A DNA stretch of 64,000 nt from Bin5 sp965218625. Its GTDB lineage: Bacteria; Chloroflexota; Anaerolineae; Caldilineales; Caldilineaceae. The first letter of the stretch is position 1; each line of letters begins with the position of its first letter. The notes beneath the pieces were generated by a model. The model worked only from the letters and a program-made list of their open reading frames with translations. It was not told the DNA's origin and searched no databases. The stretch spans positions 558,001-622,000 of the forward strand of contig CBDCLG010000016.1 in assembly GCA_965218625.1 (NCBI GenBank), written 5' to 3'. The translations under genes were made by a program, and so were the position numbers. Shown in pieces: positions 59,021 through 64,000 of this stretch.

Positions 59021-60019
59021 ATGGCGGCGCAAAATCATCAGGTACTGTTTGTCGACCGGGGCATCGCCGAGGTCCAGGAGTGCGAGATACCTGTGGCCGG
59101 CCCGGGCGAGCTGCTTATCCGAGCGCGAGTTTCACTGCTCAGTCCGGGAACGGAAAGGGCGTTCCTTTTGGGTCTCGCCAATACCTGGCCCGACTATCCC
59201 CAACCGACCGGTTACAGCCACATCGGCGAAGTCATTGCAGTCGGGCCCGGCGTCCAGGGATGGCGCACAGGAGAACGGGTGGCCTCGCAGGCAAATCACC
59301 GCATGTTCGCCGCCGCACCTGCGCAGCTCTGCAGCAAAGTTCCCGACGGCCTGCCTGAGGACCGGGCCGCCTTCTTTCGCCTCATCTCTATTGCTATGCA
59401 GGCTGTGCGAAAAGCCAGAATCGAATTGGGAGAACCGGTCGTGGTTATCGGTTGCGGCCTTATAGGCCTGCTGGCGATGCAGCTTGCGCGCCTGAACGGC
59501 GGCCTGCCCGTCCTCTCTGTCGACAAAGATGCACGCCGACTCGCATTCGCCGATTCACTGCATGTCGATGGTTCTTTCCATGCAGATGAAAGCCTCAAGC
59601 GGGCCCTGCGGGAACGACTCGACGGCGAAGATCCTTCAGTTGTCTTCGAAGCGACCGGACACCCTGAAGCCATACCCGCCGCATTTGACCTGGCCCGGTT
59701 TGGCGGGCGCGTCGTTCTGCTGGGCAGCACGCGCGGCGAGACGGAGGCGGTGAATTTCTATCGCGATGTGCACAAGAAAGGGTTGACGGTCCTGGGCGCG
59801 CACGAGAGCGCGCGGCCCAGGCAAGATTCAGCGCCCGGCTGGTGGACACATCAGGCCGATCAGGCGACAGCGCTCAAGCTGCTCGCTGCGGGCCGGCTGG
59901 TCGTCGACCCGCTCACAACACACCGCTTCGCCTGGAGGGATGCGGCGGCAGCATACGAGACTTTGGCTCGATGGGAGCCAGGAATGCTGGGAACCGTTCT
60001 GGACTGGCGAGCGGATTAG
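59021..60019 (+). CDS. MDR family dehydrogenase, second copy
   Basis: This 332-residue MDR-type enzyme has SLLSPGTERAFLLG at the position of the catalytic zinc Cys, so again no zinc ligand. GYSHIGEVIAVGPGVQGWRTGERVA and the cofactor motif VVIGCGLIGLLAMQLARLNGG are clear. It resembles the gene at 51812 in layout. Ribosome site GCGGAGGTTTCA. It is followed by the flippase-like gene after 19 bases. Confidence 0.83.
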   Translation: MAAQNHQVLFVDRGIAEVQECEIPVAGPGELLIRARVSLLSPGTERAFLLGLANTWPDYPQPTGYSHIGEVIAVGPGVQGWRTGERVASQANHRMFAAAPAQLCSKVPDGLPEDRAAFFRLISIAMQAVRKARIELGEPVVVIGCGLIGLLAMQLARLNGGLPVLSVDKDARRLAFADSLHVDGSFHADESLKRALRERLDGEDPSVVFEATGHPEAIPAAFDLARFGGRVVLLGSTRGETEAVNFYRDVHKKGLTVLGAHESARPRQDSAPGWWTHQADQATALKLLAAGRLVVDPLTTHRFAWRDAAAAYETLARWEPGMLGTVLDWRAD

Positions 60020-60038
60020 AACAGCCGCCGACATTCGA

Positions 60039-61409
60039 TTGACATCTTCACCCTCGCTCTCCACCCAAAGTATCTTAAAGACCTGGTGGCCGCTGGCGCT
60101 GAGCTGGTTCATGCTGACGGTAGAGCAGCCGGTCCTGGCGGCTGTCGTAGCCCGCAGCGTTGACCCAAAGGTCCAGCTTGCGGCGTGGGGGCTGACCTTC
60201 TCCCTTGTCCTGGTTCTGGCCGCGCCTTCGATCTCGATGCTGGCAGCTTCAACCGCCCTGAGTCGGGACCGGGTGTCGTACCGCAGGGGCGGCGCCTACA
60301 TGCTCTGGCTGAGCGCCGGGCTGACGGCCGCCCACTTCATACTTGCATTTACCCCTGTATTCGACTTTGTCGTACTGCAGCTGATCGCGCCGCCGCCGGA
60401 GGTGGTTGAACCGGTCCGGACCGGTGCGCGCATTCTGTTGCCGCTAATCCCCAGTCTTGCCATCCGCCGCTTTCAATATGGCGTCCTGATCCGATGCGAC
60501 CAGACGCGGGCTGTGACCATTGGCACGCTGCTGCGTCTCCTGCTGGAGGTCGCGCTTGCTCTCTACCTGTTCTGGCTGCCCGGTTGGGACGGCCTTGTGA
60601 TTGCCACCACGGCGCTCACGGCGGGGGTGATGTTCGAGGCCGCTTATGCGACGGTGCGCGTGCGGCCTGCAGTTCGCGACAGCCTGCCGGACGTCTTACC
60701 GAACGCCAAGCCGCTGACAGCCCGCCGATTCATTCATTTCTACTTTCCACTGGTGCTGACGACGTTCATGCAGATCCTGCTGCAGCCGCTGGTTAGCGCC
60801 AGCCTCAGCCGGATGCCGGACTCGCTCGGCTCACTGGCGCTCTGGCCGGTACTCTACGGTGTTCTGATCATGACGAACAGCGCCGCTATTGCCTATGTCG
60901 AGGCGGTGATCGTTCTGCTTGATCGCCCCGGCTCGATCGAAGAGCTGCAGCGGTTTACCTGGCGCCTGGGCTTGACGCTTGCAACTATCCCGCTGGTGCT
61001 GGCGGTCACTCCCGCCGGCGACTACCTGTTCGGGCAGATCGCGGCGCTGCCTGCTGAATTGCTGCAGCAGGCGCGGCTCGCCTTGTGGCTGATGATTCCC
61101 CTGCCGGCGTTGACCACGCTGTCGAGCTGGTTTCAGGGTGTCCTGATAAGCGGCCAGCGCACGCGCAGCATCACCGAAGCAGTCTCGCTGTCGGTGACGA
61201 CGGTCACTGTGCTGTTAACTGTTGGGAGCATTTGGGGCGGGCAGCCCTGTGTCGGGGCTACCGGACCGGGCCGCCTGCTCTGCGGTGTGCCGGGGGCCTA
61301 CCTGGCTATGATTGCTTTCGCCGCAGGGTCAACCGTACGCAACATCTGGCTGTGGCGGCGTACCCAGCGCATCTACCTGTCGATCCGCCTGCGGCATGCC
61401 CGGGCATAG
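60039..61409 (+). CDS. MATE/MOP-family-like multi-spanning membrane protein
   Basis: This protein of about 456 residues has about 12 hydrophobic segments and resembles MATE or polysaccharide-flippase proteins. TWWPLALSWFMLTVEQPVLAAVVARS is the first, and FYFPLVLTTFMQILLQPLVSASLSRM is in the second half, matching the pseudo-repeat of this fold. The start is uncertain; TTG 60039 lies just after the previous stop. An upstream ATG (59940) is in frame but overlaps the dehydrogenase gene. Substrate unknown. Confidence 0.72.
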   Translation: MTSSPSLSTQSILKTWWPLALSWFMLTVEQPVLAAVVARSVDPKVQLAAWGLTFSLVLVLAAPSISMLAASTALSRDRVSYRRGGAYMLWLSAGLTAAHFILAFTPVFDFVVLQLIAPPPEVVEPVRTGARILLPLIPSLAIRRFQYGVLIRCDQTRAVTIGTLLRLLLEVALALYLFWLPGWDGLVIATTALTAGVMFEAAYATVRVRPAVRDSLPDVLPNAKPLTARRFIHFYFPLVLTTFMQILLQPLVSASLSRMPDSLGSLALWPVLYGVLIMTNSAAIAYVEAVIVLLDRPGSIEELQRFTWRLGLTLATIPLVLAVTPAGDYLFGQIAALPAELLQQARLALWLMIPLPALTTLSSWFQGVLISGQRTRSITEAVSLSVTTVTVLLTVGSIWGGQPCVGATGPGRLLCGVPGAYLAMIAFAAGSTVRNIWLWRRTQRIYLSIRLRHARA

Positions 61410-61416
61410 GGGTCGG

Positions 61417-61455
61417 TGACTGGAAAGACGGCTACTTTGGGCCGTCTTTCCGTCA
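61417..61455. terminator. bidirectional terminator between convergent genes
   Basis: GGAAAGACGGC (61422-61432) pairs with GCCGTCTTTCC (61441-61451), extended by TGAC/GTCA with a bulge. It lies between the stops of the plus-strand flippase gene and the minus-strand oxidoreductase gene. Confidence 0.7.
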
Positions 61456-61477
61456 GAACGTGTAATGTGCCGCGCCC

Positions 61478-62518
61478 TCAATCGTCCGAAATTCGACCCG
61501 TCAGCCGCAGGAGCGTCTCCTGGACGAGGAGCTCGTGATCCGGTGAACGGTCGGGGGGCTGCTGGCCTCGCAGTGTGGCGACGAAGGCAACGAGCTCTTG
61601 TTCGTAGGTCTGTTGCCGGCTTTGCGTCGTTACCGGTACATTCTGGGCGCCGGCCTGGAAGCCGGCGGCGGCCTCATCCAGGCAGAGGCGAATTGTATGC
61701 GGCGGCTCGAACGGCTCCAACAGGATCGCACTGCCGCGCGTGCCGTAGACTTCGAAGCGGCGGGCCACCGGCCTGGGCTCCAACGCCGCGATATCGACGA
61801 TGGCGATCCCTTTCTCGAACTCAAGAACGCCGAGCGTGTTATCCGAGCAGCTCGACGCGTCGCCGGCATCATTGCGAAAGAACCCGGTTGTGCGCGTCGG
61901 CCTGCCCATCAGCCAGACGACCTGATCGAGCATATGCCCGCCAAGGTCAAAGAATATCCCTCCCATGAAACGGGCGAGCCGCGGGCGCGAATCATCGTCA
62001 ATCGTCGTTGACATGTGCCCGCGCGTGCAGTAGATATCGCCCAGCAGGCCGCTGTGGACCCACTCGGCGATCTGGCAGAAGCCGTGCTGGTAACGGAACA
62101 TGTAGCCCATTTGGATGAGCAGTCCCTGGGCCTGGGCTTTCTTCATCACACTTTGCCAGCCGGGCCAGTCCTCGCCGGCCGGTTTGTCGTACCAGACGTG
62201 CTTGCCCGCGTCGACCAGCGCCTCGGTCTGCGGCAGACTTTCGGCGTTCTCGCCCTCGGACGCGACCGCAACGATTGAACTATCGGAAAGCAGCTCCTCT
62301 TCCGAATCGAACCAGTGGACGCGGCCAAATGGGCCGTCCGCTCCTTCAAGCGCGGTGCGGCGTTCGGCGTCGGGCTCGTAGAGGCCGGCTACCTCGACGT
62401 CGGGCGAGTCCTGCATGGCCTGCAGCTTTCCGGCCGCGTGGCCGTGCTTTGTGCCGTATTGGGCCATTTTCAGCGGGATCTGGCCGTTCGAATTCGGCCC
62501 GTTCGTTGAAGTGTCCAT
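61478..62518 (-). CDS. Gfo/Idh/MocA family oxidoreductase, second copy
   Basis: This 346-residue protein starts at ATG 62518 behind GAAAGG; a longer frame upstream has no ribosome site. A Ser/Asn/Gly-rich leader precedes LKMAQYGTKHGHAAGKLQAM, a weak form of the Rossmann start (no clear GxGxxG). KHVWYDKPAGEDWPGW has the EKP-like motif as DKPAG. GGIFFDLGGHMLDQVVWLMG is the C-terminal DxxxH region. Predicted sugar or polyol oxidoreductase; the altered nucleotide loop suggests a diverged cofactor site. Confidence 0.82.
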   Translation of the reverse strand: MDTSTNGPNSNGQIPLKMAQYGTKHGHAAGKLQAMQDSPDVEVAGLYEPDAERRTALEGADGPFGRVHWFDSEEELLSDSSIVAVASEGENAESLPQTEALVDAGKHVWYDKPAGEDWPGWQSVMKKAQAQGLLIQMGYMFRYQHGFCQIAEWVHSGLLGDIYCTRGHMSTTIDDDSRPRLARFMGGIFFDLGGHMLDQVVWLMGRPTRTTGFFRNDAGDASSCSDNTLGVLEFEKGIAIVDIAALEPRPVARRFEVYGTRGSAILLEPFEPPHTIRLCLDEAAAGFQAGAQNVPVTTQSRQQTYEQELVAFVATLRGQQPPDRSPDHELLVQETLLRLTGRISDD

Positions 62519-62870
62519 GCTTAGACCTTTCGTGAATGTTGTCAGAGTATTGTTGCCATCATGCCGGTTTCTTGTCTGGGCGCGGCAGCGATTGCCGGTT
62601 CCTGGACAGCGAGGCTTTGGTTCGAGCGGTCGATTGAGGCAGATGCGGGTCCATTCCACAATCGCCAGGCAAATCAGGGTTTTCTCATCGTTGTCAGGAG
62701 CTCAGCCGCGTATGCCTGTGAGGCGCCGATTCAGGCGGCGCCGGCACAATTCGACGTGTTGCAGATTCGCATCCGGGCAGTGTCTTGGACGGCTCCAGCC
62801 CGTCTGCCAACTTTTCTCTCCCTGCAGGCCCCTTAAGCGAGGAGAGGGAAGGTTACAGTAACCCAGGAAG
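62519..62870. other. gap before the PQQ dehydrogenase, no gene seen
   Basis: This region lies upstream of the oxidoreductase and downstream of the next minus-strand gene. It contains no supported coding frame, RNA or clear terminator. Confidence 0.4.
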
Positions 62871-64000
62871 CTATCTCTCCGCCAGCATATAGATTGTGCC
62901 GTCCGCGTATCCGGCCGCGTACAAATTGCCATCCGCATCTTTGCCGATGCTGCTGATTGGAACGCCCGCCTCAGCCAGAAGCGTGCTATGCCAACCGGCG
63001 CGGTCATTCTGGGACGTTTGCGCATCAAGCTTTCTGATTCCCCATATTTGGCCCGTGCAGAAGTCGGCAAAGACGAAGAGGCCATCGAGGGCAGGATTAT
63101 CCGTGTTTCGATAGACAGCACCGCCCACCACTGCACAGCCTTCAGAGTGCCTGAATTCGGCCACGGGATGAGTCAACCCGCCCGGTGTGCAGAATAGGGA
63201 AACATGCTCAAAGCATATATTCCCTTCCATGATGGGCCACCCGTAGTTCTCCCCGCCTTGACTCGCCGCCGATTGAAAATTTACTTCCTCGCGCAGGTCT
63301 TGACCCGTGTCCGGTATAAAGAGGTCGCCTGTCTCTTCGTCAAAGGCAAAACCCCAGGGGTTGCGGAGGCCCAGCGCCCAGATTTCGTCACGGTACTCGT
63401 CAACAGACCGATAAGGGTTGGTAACGGGAATACTGTACGGTAGGGCGCCTGACTCCACATCAATACGAAGGATTTTGCCCAGAATCGTGTCAGGGTCCTG
63501 TCCACGATTGTCGGGGTCGCGAAGTTTGCCCCCGTCACCGCTGCCAATGTACAGGTATCCGTCTTTTGGACCGAACTCCAGGTGGCCGCCGTTGTGATTG
63601 TTGTGAGGTTGGTAAATTGTGAGCAGAATCTCTTCACTTTCTTCACTGGCAAGATATGGATCTTCCGAGGTAAGGAATCGGCTTATTCTGGTGTGGCCTT
63701 CGAGATCACTATAGCTGAGGTAGAAGTGCTTCCTTTCACCGGAAGTTGGGGGGAAGGCCAGGCCCAACAGACCTCTTTCGCCACAACACAAGACCCGCTC
63801 TGAAATGTCGAGGAATGACCTTTCTCTTACAGTTCCATCTTCTACGACGCGGACTCGTCCCTTCTGTTCCAGCACAAAAATGCGACCACTACCGTCGTCT
63901 GCATTCGTTACCAGGACCGGTTGCTCCAGCTCCCGCGCAATTGGGATGAGTTGGAATGGCGTCGTACCCTGGCCCGCTTTTCCGGCCAAATGTTCCTTTC
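62871..64000 (-). CDS. PQQ-dependent sugar dehydrogenase (partial, 5' end off the window)
   Basis: This six-bladed propeller is of the soluble glucose/sorbosone dehydrogenase (GSDH) family. ELEQPVLVTNADDGSGRIFVLEQKGRVR is the first blade, CGERGLLGLAFPP the next, YQPHNNHNGGHLEFGPKDGYLYIGSGDGG has the active-site histidine, and WALGLRNPWGFAFDEETGDLFIPDTGQD carries the PQQ-binding arginine block. GENYGWPIMEGNICF follows. At least 372 residues are seen. The usual signal peptide is missing, so the gene most likely continues past the right edge. A TTG at 63989 could be a start instead. Confidence 0.85.
   Translation of the reverse strand, partial: KEHLAGKAGQGTTPFQLIPIARELEQPVLVTNADDGSGRIFVLEQKGRVRVVEDGTVRERSFLDISERVLCCGERGLLGLAFPPTSGERKHFYLSYSDLEGHTRISRFLTSEDPYLASEESEEILLTIYQPHNNHNGGHLEFGPKDGYLYIGSGDGGKLRDPDNRGQDPDTILGKILRIDVESGALPYSIPVTNPYRSVDEYRDEIWALGLRNPWGFAFDEETGDLFIPDTGQDLREEVNFQSAASQGGENYGWPIMEGNICFEHVSLFCTPGGLTHPVAEFRHSEGCAVVGGAVYRNTDNPALDGLFVFADFCTGQIWGIRKLDAQTSQNDRAGWHSTLLAEAGVPISSIGKDADGNLYAAGYADGTIYMLAER

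Overview
The window is high-GC bacterial chromosome. It is most likely from an uncultured Chloroflexota (Caldilinea- or SAR202-like) bacterium. That placement is inference from gene content: a class I-type HMG-CoA reductase with an extra N-terminal domain (mevalonate pathway), a PurS-PurS-PurL fusion with separate PurQ, MqnA of the futalosine menaquinone route, a glutamyl-tRNA synthetase beside a tRNA-Gln gene, many PhyH, Gfo/Idh/MocA and MDR catabolic genes, and many small toxin-antitoxin and Uma2 genes. No rRNA, CRISPR array, phage or complete insertion sequence was seen.

Layout. 1-5.9 kb: end of a zinc-ribbon membrane protein, a MITE-like repeat with a perfect 10-bp target duplication, then a polar/general amino-acid ABC transporter operon (aapJ-Q-M-P) with a DUF2283 gene inserted before the ATPase gene. 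5.9-14.2 kb: an accessory island of live and decayed toxin-antitoxin-type genes. It holds a frameshifted PIN gene, a twice-frameshifted SRPBCC gene, two tandem MNT/HEPN modules, a BrnT/DUF4258-like pair, a redoxin, two Uma2 genes (one with an amber codon), a frameshifted HicB and an intact Phd/VapC pair. Five degenerate copies of what looks like the C-terminal end of a restriction-modification methylase are scattered through its first half. 14.3-18.0 kb: amidase, mqnA and a second VapBC pair. 18.1-22.5 kb (minus strand): P450, then argG-argJ. 23-28.9 kb: PhyH dioxygenase, bicupin, an amino-acid SBP-permease-oxidoreductase operon and an orphan gene.

29-38.7 kb: tRNA-Glu, then a co-directional purine cluster purL-Q-C-E-K-F-D that covers much of IMP synthesis (purM, N, B and H are not here). 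38.9-44.5 kb: HMG-CoA reductase, a two-gene DUF1828 plus partner islet, a ribbon-helix-helix remnant, tRNA-Gln and gltX. 44.8-51.4 kb: an orphan gene, a TIM-barrel sugar isomerase, an SMP-30 lactonase, an MBL hydrolase, an RNase HI and the folate pair folD-cyclodeaminase. 51.5-64 kb: the second MITE copy, then sugar/acid catabolism (MDR dehydrogenase, epimerase, enolase-superfamily dehydratase, PfpI, HAD), a large membrane protein, a second MDR dehydrogenase, a flippase-like transporter, a second Gfo/Idh/MocA enzyme and a PQQ-type sugar dehydrogenase running off the edge.

The points most worth a second look are the MITE family with its 10-bp duplications, the MNT/HEPN duplication whose near-identical flanks bracket a diverged core, the dispersed methylase tails, a PhyH protein with HxG instead of HxD, and the uncommon DUF1828 pair. 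No single large unknown system was evident.
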